This document shows, piece after piece, positions 1 through 5,402 of a stretch of DNA of 7,750 bases. Both the position numbers and the translations under genes were made by a program. The first letter of the stretch is position 1; each line of letters begins with the position of its first letter. The notes beneath the pieces were generated by a model. That model was not told the DNA's origin and made no database searches. It saw only the letters and a program-made list of their open reading frames with translations. The stretch is from Acidimicrobiaceae bacterium. GTDB taxonomy: Bacteria > Actinomycetota > Acidimicrobiia > Acidimicrobiales > Palsa-688. The stretch spans positions 1-7,750 of the forward strand of contig DAHWQF010000145.1 of assembly GCA_027334785.1 (NCBI GenBank), given 5' to 3'.

Positions 1-30
1 ACGCGAGCACCCCGCGGTAGGTTGCCCTGA
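1..30 (+). CDS. Possible C-terminal end of an upstream gene (partial)
   Basis: The first 30 bases read open in one frame (T-R-A-P-R-G-R-L-P) and stop with TGA at 28-30. This stop overlaps the ATG of the next gene (30-32) in a TGATG arrangement, as expected when two genes of one operon are translationally coupled. Nine codons are too few to identify a product, and chance is a real alternative. Confidence 0.3.
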   Translation, partial: TRAPRGRLP

Positions 31-1262
31 TGATCGTCGTGGTCGGTGCCGGCGTGGCGGGCCTCACCGCCGCCCTCCACCTGGCGCGCTCAGGTGCCGA
101 GGTGACCGTGGTCGAAGCCTCGGATGATGTCGGTGGCCGCGTGCGCACTGACATCGTGGATGGCTTCCAGCTTGACCGCGGCTTCCAGGTGCTCAATACG
201 GCCTACCCCGAAGTAGCACGCGTGCTCGATTTTTCCCGCCTCCAGCTGAACGACTTCCAGGCGGGGGCCGCCGTCTACCTGGACGGGCGGCTCCGAACGG
301 TGTCCAACCCCCTCCGCCAGCCCGCAGGGCTCGCCTCCACCGCGCTCGCGCCTGTTGGCTCGCTTGTCGACAAGGCCTTGCTCGGGGCCTTTTCAAGCGC
401 CTGCGCTCTGGCGCCGCCCAGGTGGCTGGCACGCCAGCCAGAGGGCACCGCAAGGGAGGTCCTCGCCTCGGCGGGGCTCTCTGGGCCAATAGTCGAGCGC
501 TTCCTCCGGCCATTGCTCAGCGGAGTCCTCTTCGACGAGGACCTCGAGGGCTCGGGCCGCTATATGCGCATGGTGTGGCGCTGCCTCGTCCTTGGGCGCA
601 CCTCGCTTCCTGCCAACGGCATGGGCGCGGTGCCCAGCACGCTCGCCGAGATAGTCGGCCGCGAAAACATCCTTCTCGGGGAGGCAGTCGCACGAGTGCG
701 ACCCGACGGGGTGACGCTCGCCGGCGGCCGGCACTTGCCGGCCAGGGCGGTGGTGGTCGCGACCGGGCCGAGCGCCGCCAGGCAGCTCGTTCCCGGTCTC
801 GCCGAAATCCCCATGAGGGCTGTCACGACCTTCTATCATGTCGCCCCGGAGCCGCCTCTCACGCGGCCCGTGCTTGTCTTGGACGGCGACCAACTGGCGG
901 TGCTCAGCTCCGTAGTCCTGACCGAGGTCGCCCCTTCCTACGGGCCAGGGCCTGGAAGCGGCGCACTCGTGTCGACATCGGTCCTCGGGCTCGCGACTGG
1001 CACCTCCACAGAACGCCTCGTGCGTGCCCGGCTCGGCGACCTCTACCGCTGCCGCACGTCGTCATGGGGACACCTTGCCACTTACGCCATCCCAGAGGCC
1101 GTGCCTGTACTGGGGCCTGGCCAAGGCTTCCGCCAGCCCGTGCGCCTGGCCGGCGGGCTCTACATATGCGGCGACCACCGCGACACACCCTCACTGCAAG
1201 GGGCCATGGTCTCCGGCCGGCGCGCCGCCGAGGCCGTCGTCTCCGACCTCGCTGCGAAGTGA
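30..1262 (+). CDS. FAD-dependent amine-oxidase / protoporphyrinogen-oxidase-like oxidoreductase
   Basis: The 410-residue protein is a cytosolic-type flavoprotein. Its N-terminus starts directly with the Rossmann strand and FAD-binding motif GAGVAG (G6, G8, G11). E29 ends the second strand and would hold the adenosine ribose. GGR follows at 35-37, typical of the amine oxidase, phytoene desaturase and HemY superfamily. The C-terminus has the second FAD motif: CGD (380-382), then SLQGAMVSGRRAAE, where family members place the flavin against the last long helix. Length is normal for the family, so the gene looks intact. The start is fixed by the Rossmann strand; GGTAGG at 16-21 is a possible ribosome binding site, and TGATG suggests coupling to an upstream gene. 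The substrate cannot be read from sequence: carotenoid desaturation, porphyrinogen oxidation and amine oxidation all use this fold, and no neighbour in the window helps. Confidence 0.9.
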   Translation: MIVVVGAGVAGLTAALHLARSGAEVTVVEASDDVGGRVRTDIVDGFQLDRGFQVLNTAYPEVARVLDFSRLQLNDFQAGAAVYLDGRLRTVSNPLRQPAGLASTALAPVGSLVDKALLGAFSSACALAPPRWLARQPEGTAREVLASAGLSGPIVERFLRPLLSGVLFDEDLEGSGRYMRMVWRCLVLGRTSLPANGMGAVPSTLAEIVGRENILLGEAVARVRPDGVTLAGGRHLPARAVVVATGPSAARQLVPGLAEIPMRAVTTFYHVAPEPPLTRPVLVLDGDQLAVLSSVVLTEVAPSYGPGPGSGALVSTSVLGLATGTSTERLVRARLGDLYRCRTSSWGHLATYAIPEAVPVLGPGQGFRQPVRLAGGLYICGDHRDTPSLQGAMVSGRRAAEAVVSDLAAK

Positions 1263-1346
1263 CGAAAGCAGCGAAGCCGTACACCCGTGCTCTCGGCCTC
1301 TTACGTTCCCCAAACCATCAGCAAACATCTCGCTGTTGGAGGGAGT

Positions 1347-1400
1347 AAGCCTTACCTGGTACGCCAGGCTTGGCTTTGTGGGCGGTTGAACATCCAACCG
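1347..1400 (+). terminator. Two weak hairpins downstream of the oxidoreductase gene
   Basis: AAGCCT (1347-1352) pairs with AGGCTT (1366-1371), with an alternative inner stem CCTGG-TACG-CCAGG (1355-1368). A second hairpin, CGGTTG (1383-1388) and CAACCG (1395-1400), has a 6-nt loop. Neither is followed by a run of T, so intrinsic termination is only a possibility. Confidence 0.25.
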
Positions 1401-1472
1401 TGCCGCTGTCATGGGCAGATGCACCAAGCATCGAGCCACCGCCTTCTTGGGGCGGAGTGAGGCTCTGTGTGA

Positions 1473-1700
1473 AGGTCGACTGAGCCGGCGGCGGCGAACG
1501 GCTTCCCGAACGGCTTCCCGAACCGTGCGAGGGCAGAGCGCGCCCGGGCTGTCGAGGCGATGTCGCCCGAGGCTGTCAGGGCCGCCGACCGGGCGAGGTG
1601 TCGCACCTACCTGCTCCGCGAACGCCGGCGGGCGCTCTTCGAGAGGCCCCTCTGGCGCTCTCCGTCAAGGGGACGGGAGGAACCCGGGCTCGACCTGTGA
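1473..1700 (+). pseudogene. Decayed coding stretch of unknown origin
   Basis: From just after a TGA at 1470-1472 to a TGA at 1698-1700 this frame is open and uses G/C-ending codons like the real genes nearby. It reads N-G-F-P-N-G-F-P-N-R-A-R-A-E-R-A-R-A-V-E and onward into an Arg-rich helix-like segment (S-P-E-A-V-R-A-A-D-R-A-R-C-R-T-Y-L-L-R-E). The first in-frame ATG is at 1560, leaving only 46 codons, and no ribosome binding site is evident. I do not recognise the family. A remnant of a larger gene is the simplest reading; a chance open frame in GC-rich DNA is the alternative. Confidence 0.25.
1496..1519 (+). repeat. 12-bp direct tandem repeat, two copies
   Basis: GAACGGCTTCCC occurs twice back to back (1496-1507 and 1508-1519), and a third copy begins with GAACC before diverging. 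In the coding-like frame it gives N-G-F-P twice. Confidence 0.8.
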
Positions 1701-1929
1701 GCACTTGGCAACGCTCCGCTCCATTTGGGGGCAACGATGGAAGCTGCCCTCGTCCGAAGGTGGCGACCACCCTCGGGAAGTTCACAGCACCTTGAGGCAC
1801 AGCCAAGCCCCGCTGTCGCTCGGGCTACTTCGGCGAGCATCGGGCGGCCGTAGACCGACACGGCGTGGTCGGAGCTGCCGTGAGGGCGCTTCGCCATGCA
1901 GGGCACGCGAAACGCGACGCGCAGTTTCC

Positions 1930-1950
1930 TGATGGGATAACCTTCCATCA
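1930..1950. promoter_or_regulatory. Candidate operator of the BlaI-type repressor
   Basis: TGATGG (1930-1935) and CCATCA (1945-1950) form a perfect 6-bp dyad with a 9-bp spacer, and one further pair matches inside. It ends 21 bp before the GTG start of the repressor gene. BlaI/MecI repressors bind dyads in their own promoter regions, so this is the natural place for an autoregulatory operator. The sequence does not match the staphylococcal TACA/TGTA operator, so assignment rests on position and symmetry. Confidence 0.4.
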
Positions 1951-1971
1951 AAGGATTACAGGGAGATAGTA

Positions 1972-2397
1972 GTGCAGCGCAAGGCCAAGACCGCAGGGCC
2001 CGCGGACCTGCTCAGCCCGTTGGAGGCTGAGGTCATGGCCGTCGTGTGGCGCCACCCCCGCCTCTCCGTCGAGGACGCGACCGCCCTCGTCAACGCGAAG
2101 CGGGCCCGCAAGCTGTCCGAGCGCACGGTGGCCACCATCCTGCGCCGCCTCGACGCCAAAGGATACGCGGCCCACGAAGTCGAAGGCCGCGCCTTCCTCT
2201 ACACGGCGGTCGTGCCCGAGGACCAGTTCGTTGCCTGGCACGGGCGCCGGGCCATGGGCGAGCTCCTGGGCCGCTACGGCCCCGAGGTGGCGTTCGCCGG
2301 GCTGGTCGAGGCCTCCGGGGCGGACAAGGCGGCCCTTGACCTGCTCGAAGAGCTCCTCCGGCGCTACCGCGAAGACGCTGGCAAGGGTGCGACGTAG
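1972..2397 (+). CDS. BlaI/MecI-family transcriptional repressor
   Basis: This 141-residue protein matches the BlaI/MecI/CopY winged-helix family in length and layout. An LSPLEAEVMAVVW helix (14-26) is followed by the recognition region SERTVATILRRLDAKGY (49-65) and the wing with GRAFLYTAVVP (72-82). The remaining C-terminal helices would form the dimer interface. Family members repress their own operon as dimers and are relieved when a partner M56 peptidase triggers their cleavage. Here the partner is the next gene, which overlaps this one by 11 bp. The GTG start is supported by AGGGAG (1960-1965) six bases upstream. A dyad at 1930-1950 may be the operator. The N-F cleavage bond known from Staphylococcus is not visible, so the cleavage site cannot be placed. 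Other targets are unknown, since no beta-lactamase gene is in the window. Confidence 0.9.
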   Translation: MQRKAKTAGPADLLSPLEAEVMAVVWRHPRLSVEDATALVNAKRARKLSERTVATILRRLDAKGYAAHEVEGRAFLYTAVVPEDQFVAWHGRRAMGELLGRYGPEVAFAGLVEASGADKAALDLLEELLRRYREDAGKGAT

Positions 2398-3304
2398 CTT
2401 CTGGGCGTTGGTGCTCCTCGCCCTCGTCGCCGAGACCGGCCTGTCGGCGCTTGCCTCCCGTGCGCTTTGGGCCCAGGTCCCCTGCCACATAAGAGGCTGG
2501 GAGCTGGCGGTGCCGGCCATGGCGGCCTGCTTGAAGCCGGTCCCCTTGGTCGGCAGGCACGCCTTGGGCGCCGCCATTGTGATGGGCGGGGCAGGTTTGG
2601 CGACCCTGGTCCTCGCGGCCGTCGAGCTCTCCAGGCAGCTGTGGCGCTTGGGGCAGGTCCGGCGGTTGATGGCGACCTTCCCTCGCGCGAGCGCCGAGCC
2701 ACCGAGGCCCACGGGCGCCCCCCTGCGCGCCCTTGTGGTGCTAGGGACCGAGGAGGCCTGCTGCTTCACGATCGGCCTCTTCCGCCCCGTCGTCGTCGTC
2801 TCTACGGGCCTCCTCCAGCGCCTCGGCCCCGACGAGGTCGCCGCGGCGCTCTGCCACGAGGCGGCCCACGCCCGCCGTCTTGGCCCCCTCCGCCAGCTCA
2901 CCGCTTCTGTCGCCGCCTCCGCCGTGTTCTTCGTGCCGGTGCTCGGGGACCTGGCCCAGGCGGCCCAGCTACAAGAGGAGCTGGGCGCCGACGAGGCCGC
3001 AGCCGCCCGCTACGGCAAAGCGGCCCTCCTTTCTGCTCTACGAGTGCTCCTCGCTGCCCCCCAGGTGGCTGGCGACGCTCGTGCCCCCCTCAGCTCCATG
3101 GCCCGCCCGGCCATGCTCCAAAAGCGCCTCGAGGCCCTCGGTGGCGACTACCCACGCATAGCCCTACGCGGCCCGAGGCTCGTTGCGAGCGTCGCCGGCG
3201 TTGCCCTCCTGGCACTCGTCGGCTCCGCCGTCCCGAGCCAGGTGACTGCGCCGGTCCCCCTACAAGCTCACCCGGTAACGGTCGCCGCGCACGCTCACAG
3301 GTAG
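2387..3304 (+). CDS. M56-family membrane zinc metallopeptidase (BlaR1-like, short form)
   Basis: The predicted 305-residue integral membrane protein has hydrophobic segments at roughly 5-24, 60-80, 172-188 and 265-283. The zinc-peptidase motif HEAAH is at 157-161 and ELGAD follows at 198-202, where M56/M48 enzymes carry the third zinc ligand (E198). In BlaR1 and MecR1 this domain faces the cytoplasm and leads to destruction of the BlaI/MecI repressor. Unlike them, this protein ends about 20 residues after its last membrane segment, so the extracellular penicillin-binding sensor is absent; actinobacterial partners of BlaI are commonly this short. What signal it senses is therefore unknown. I chose the GTG at 2387, overlapping the repressor gene by 11 bp, because it lies just before the first membrane segment; TTG 2405 or GTG 2408 are alternatives. 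An operon with the repressor is strongly implied. Confidence 0.85.
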   Translation: MRRSFWALVLLALVAETGLSALASRALWAQVPCHIRGWELAVPAMAACLKPVPLVGRHALGAAIVMGGAGLATLVLAAVELSRQLWRLGQVRRLMATFPRASAEPPRPTGAPLRALVVLGTEEACCFTIGLFRPVVVVSTGLLQRLGPDEVAAALCHEAAHARRLGPLRQLTASVAASAVFFVPVLGDLAQAAQLQEELGADEAAAARYGKAALLSALRVLLAAPQVAGDARAPLSSMARPAMLQKRLEALGGDYPRIALRGPRLVASVAGVALLALVGSAVPSQVTAPVPLQAHPVTVAAHAHR

Positions 3305-3326
3305 CCGCTGGACGCTCCAACGCCTC

Positions 3327-3355
3327 TTGACACGGCGCCCCCTAACGACTATCAT
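3327..3355 (+). promoter_or_regulatory. Near-consensus housekeeping sigma promoter
   Basis: TTGACA (3327-3332), a 17-bp spacer and TATCAT (3350-3355) match the primary sigma-factor promoter: perfect -35, optimal spacing, and a -10 with four of six consensus bases including the key first, second and last. Transcription would start near 3362 and run into the exported-protein cluster. It lies just after the M56 gene, so the cluster has its own promoter. Confidence 0.7.
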
Positions 3356-3361
3356 CTCGTA

Positions 3362-3575
3362 GTGGGACACCAACTGGTAGCAACCCGACTTCCCATGTCG
3401 TTCTTCCCATCGAAAGGAGTAGCTTCGACATCCCCAATCACCCGCTTCGCAACCCCGGATCACCCGCCAGATCATCCTTGGCCCAGGTCGGCACTGTCGT
3501 ATCTGCGGCTAAACCACAATGTAACGGTCCAGTTCGGTACGAATGAATGGGCACTTCCGAATCAAAGGAGCCGCA
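3362..3575 (+). other. Predicted long 5' leader of the exported-protein cluster
   Basis: About 214 nt separate the predicted transcription start from the ATG at 3576. No convincing small gene was found in it. It contains the hairpin at 3395-3431 and an 11-base string, CCATGTCGTTC, that occurs again inside the first gene at about 3598. A leader this long could fold into a regulatory structure, but I do not recognise any known riboswitch. Confidence 0.4.
3395..3431 (+). promoter_or_regulatory. Leader hairpin presenting an AGGAG loop
   Basis: TCGAA (3410-3414) pairs with TTCGA (3424-3428), leaving AGGAGTAGC in the loop. A competing outer pairing joins ATGTCG (3395-3400) and CGACAT (3426-3431). 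The AGGAG resembles a ribosome binding site but no start codon follows at a suitable distance. This could be a decoy, a protein or RNA contact site, or chance. Confidence 0.3.
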
Positions 3576-4370
3576 ATGATGTTAACACGCAGTTCTCCAT
3601 GTCGTTCGGACCGTATCCGAAGCCGCGTATATTACAAACTGCTTGTTGTGTGCGCCAGCACCAGTTCCTTAGTAATTGGTATGGCCGGGCCGGGTGCGGG
3701 CGCAAGTACAGTGGCGGTGGGCGTAGGCACGCCACTCACCCTGGCTTCTGTTCCGCTGCCGCCAAGTCAAGGGTCCCCACTGTCGGCATGGGATTTGTGG
3801 GCAGCGATAGAACGAAGCGACGTAAGCCAGATCGTAAACAGTGGAGCACTCCTGGATACCACCGTAGGTATGTGTACGGTCAACTCGGACGCCGTCACAC
3901 AGGTAACGTCCACAGGCGGCCCGAATCCTTATCCCGCTGGTGTCGTGACGGACACTGTAGGTGGCTCGCTAACGTGCTCCGCCGTAGCAGGATCCACCTC
4001 GCGAGGAGTCTCCCCGGCTACAACATTGGCCTGCCCAGTACAAGCCTTCGGCACCTACGCTCCCATAACTGACGGGTACGCCTGCGTGGGAGTGTATTCC
4101 AATAACGAGAGCGATCGTGTCGCGAGTTACGTGAACACTTCGAGCAGTACGCTCTCAGGGAAAGTTGACCTTGGCGCGGTAGGCGTACTCAATCCCTGTG
4201 GCATAGGAAGCCTCGTCGCCTCTGGTTCCGGTACCATGCCGGCCCACTCCGGGAGCACATACCACGCCATATACGCTGTGTCTGGCACCGTCGGCGCTTC
4301 CAACCAGTGGAGTTCGACGTACCTTAACGGTGGGACTGAGGACTGGGGCACAGTCTGCGGCGTGTATTGA
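3576..4370 (+). CDS. Exported cysteine-containing protein of unknown function
   Basis: I do not recognise this 264-residue protein. It has a signal peptide: a basic N-terminus (R10, R14, R16, R18, K21), a hydrophobic stretch from L22 to about A38, and an A-G-A site with likely cleavage after A43. The mature part is rich in Ser, Thr, Gly and Val, like a beta-structured secreted protein. It has six cysteines (C100, C134, C153, C170, C208, C261), enough for three disulfides. Residues 62-72 read L-P-P-S-Q-G-S-P-L-S-A, close to L-P-R-Q-G-T-P-L-S-A in the next gene's product. The ATG at 3576 has AAAGGAG (3564-3570) five bases upstream and is preferred over the ATG at 3543. It is the first gene after the strong promoter at 3327. 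Codon use is less GC-biased than in the flanking genes. No anchor or catalytic motif is visible. Confidence 0.75.
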   Translation: MMLTRSSPCRSDRIRSRVYYKLLVVCASTSSLVIGMAGPGAGASTVAVGVGTPLTLASVPLPPSQGSPLSAWDLWAAIERSDVSQIVNSGALLDTTVGMCTVNSDAVTQVTSTGGPNPYPAGVVTDTVGGSLTCSAVAGSTSRGVSPATTLACPVQAFGTYAPITDGYACVGVYSNNESDRVASYVNTSSSTLSGKVDLGAVGVLNPCGIGSLVASGSGTMPAHSGSTYHAIYAVSGTVGASNQWSSTYLNGGTEDWGTVCGVY

Positions 4371-4406
4371 GCCTTAACCTCAGTGGCGGAGTCGTCGTGC
4401 TTCGGC

Positions 4407-4439
4407 TGCCCGCCGTTTGCCCTAATTGGACGGCGGGCA
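4407..4439 (+). terminator. Strong hairpin between the first two exported-protein genes
   Basis: TGCCCGCCG (4407-4415) and CGGCGGGCA (4431-4439) form a perfect 9-bp stem with a 15-nt loop, 36 bases after the first gene. No T run follows. It may be a terminator, an attenuator, or a 3' stabiliser that sets different expression of the two genes. Confidence 0.5.
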
Positions 4440-4556
4440 ACACTGCCAACGGCGTTAGCGACGAGTTGGTGGCGGCCCCCGCGCCGACGTGCTGTGCATC
4501 ACCTCGCCCGATCGGACGAGCGAAACTTTAGCGTCTACAACATAGAAAGGACCACA

Positions 4557-5387
4557 GTGCAACAAGCGCTTCTTCGTCGCTCGATCAAGCTCCTATCAAC
4601 TGTGCCTCTTTCTGCGGGGTTAATGGCTGGTCTCGGTGCCATCCCGGCATTTGCCAGTAGCACTTCCGGATGGGTTCCCGGCTATGTACTGGATAATATA
4701 GCTTACTGCAACGAAGCGACCACAAGCTCTGGGCCAGTGGTCGACGGCTATACAGAGAGCAGTTATCTCGCAGAGTGTTCTGACGACGATCCCGTGCCCG
4801 CTGGAGATTTGGGCATAACTATATTTGAATATTTCAATGGTAACGTCTGTGGCGACGCCCAAGAATACGCCGATGTCAAGACGGCCTTTTTTGGGCTCGG
4901 TGGTGAACTCTGCGGGAACCCAGGTACCGGCTCATACGACGCGATTTCGTTCGGTGAAACTAAATATGGAGGCAACTATGTCACTGGAGATGCCACGGCC
5001 GGTGCAGCGAACTACAACGCCGTGCCGGCAGTCACGGGGAGCAACGGCTGGACGACGGGCCCAGGAGGCGTCAGCATGGGCATCATCCCGCCATCGGCAT
5101 TTGCAGGTGGGGCAATCTCTATGGCCTCTGTGCCGAAGTACATCTCGGTGATAAGTCACGGGACGGTTGTCGGTTATGTGTTGAGCACCACCGTGCTGCC
5201 CCGTCAAGGCACGCCTCTGAGTGCCGCCACCCAGGATCCTCCCGTCTATGACGCGTCATTGTCGCAAGTGGTCGGTCATCTCGTTTCAGGGGAAGGCTTC
5301 GTGCCAGTCGCCGGCTCGACGCTACCGGCGACGGACTCTAGCGGGAACTCAACGTCCGTAACCGTGCTCCAAGCGCCCCCTCCTTAG
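4557..5387 (+). CDS. Exported protein with C-terminal SHG/VGHL domain, unknown function
   Basis: The 276-residue protein starts at GTG 4557, with AGAAAGGA (4544-4551) five bases upstream. A frame extension back to ATG 4383 would bury the signal peptide and cross the hairpin. The signal peptide has R7, R8 and K11, a hydrophobic core to about P30, and A-F-A cleavage after A33. The mature N-terminal part (34-190) has four cysteines (C51, C74, C98, C119) and acidic and aromatic residues. I recognise nothing in it. The C-terminal domain (about 193-251) carries ISVISHGTVVGYV and then VVGHLVSGEGFVPV, and is clearly related to the next gene's product. A low-complexity Ser/Thr tail ends in PPP. The gene is between two other exported-protein genes, in the same direction, with only 15 bp to the start used here for the next. 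Codons include TTA, ATA, TAT and AAT, unlike the GC-rich flanks. No enzymatic motif is visible, so an extracellular binding or structural role is only a guess. Confidence 0.75.
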   Translation: MQQALLRRSIKLLSTVPLSAGLMAGLGAIPAFASSTSGWVPGYVLDNIAYCNEATTSSGPVVDGYTESSYLAECSDDDPVPAGDLGITIFEYFNGNVCGDAQEYADVKTAFFGLGGELCGNPGTGSYDAISFGETKYGGNYVTGDATAGAANYNAVPAVTGSNGWTTGPGGVSMGIIPPSAFAGGAISMASVPKYISVISHGTVVGYVLSTTVLPRQGTPLSAATQDPPVYDASLSQVVGHLVSGEGFVPVAGSTLPATDSSGNSTSVTVLQAPPP

Positions 5388-5402
5388 AATGAGAGGATGG
5401 TA

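Larger units (their letters stand above)
1263..1971. other. 700-bp spacer without an intact gene
   Basis: I see no convincing complete gene here on either strand. Open frames are Arg-rich and lack recognisable motifs. The spacer holds two weak hairpins near its left end, a 12-bp tandem repeat within a short coding-like stretch (1473-1700), and a dyad just before the BlaI-type gene. A second coding-like stretch lies on the minus strand at about 1800-1886, starting with ATG and reading M-A-K-R-P-H-G-S-S-D-H-A-V-S-V-Y-G-R-P-M, but it decays into poor codons. The overall picture is of decayed former genes. Confidence 0.5.

Noticed and set aside
422..1348. Plus-strand open frame of 308 codons inside the oxidoreductase gene
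   Set aside because: It is a +2 shadow of the FAD-binding gene, Arg/Pro-rich and without motifs.
1411..1932. Plus-strand open frame of 173 codons in the spacer before the BlaI-type gene
   Set aside because: Codon third positions do not show the coding bias, the translation is Arg/Ser-rich, and no ribosome binding site precedes the ATG. It overlaps the better-looking remnant in another frame.
1960..1978. Staphylococcal-type BlaI operator half-sites (TTACA and TAGTAG) next to the repressor start
   Set aside because: The half-sites are asymmetric and at wrong spacing; the dyad at 1930-1950 is more symmetric.
1948..2901. Long minus-strand open frame (317 codons) opposite the BlaI and M56 genes
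   Set aside because: It mirrors the GC-rich codon pattern of two well-supported plus-strand genes and shows no family motif; its composition is Arg/Gly/Ala/Pro-rich as expected of an antisense frame.
2467..3330. Plus-strand open frame of 287 codons within the M56 gene
   Set aside because: It is a frame shadow of the peptidase, which has the HEAAH motif and membrane segments in the correct frame.
3362..4072. Plus-strand open frame overlapping the leader and first exported gene
   Set aside because: It lacks a ribosome binding site and signal peptide, while the overlapping frame from 3576 has both.
4383..4556. N-terminal extension of the second exported protein to ATG 4383
   Set aside because: It would place 58 residues before a normal signal peptide and translate the hairpin; GTG 4557 has a good ribosome binding site.
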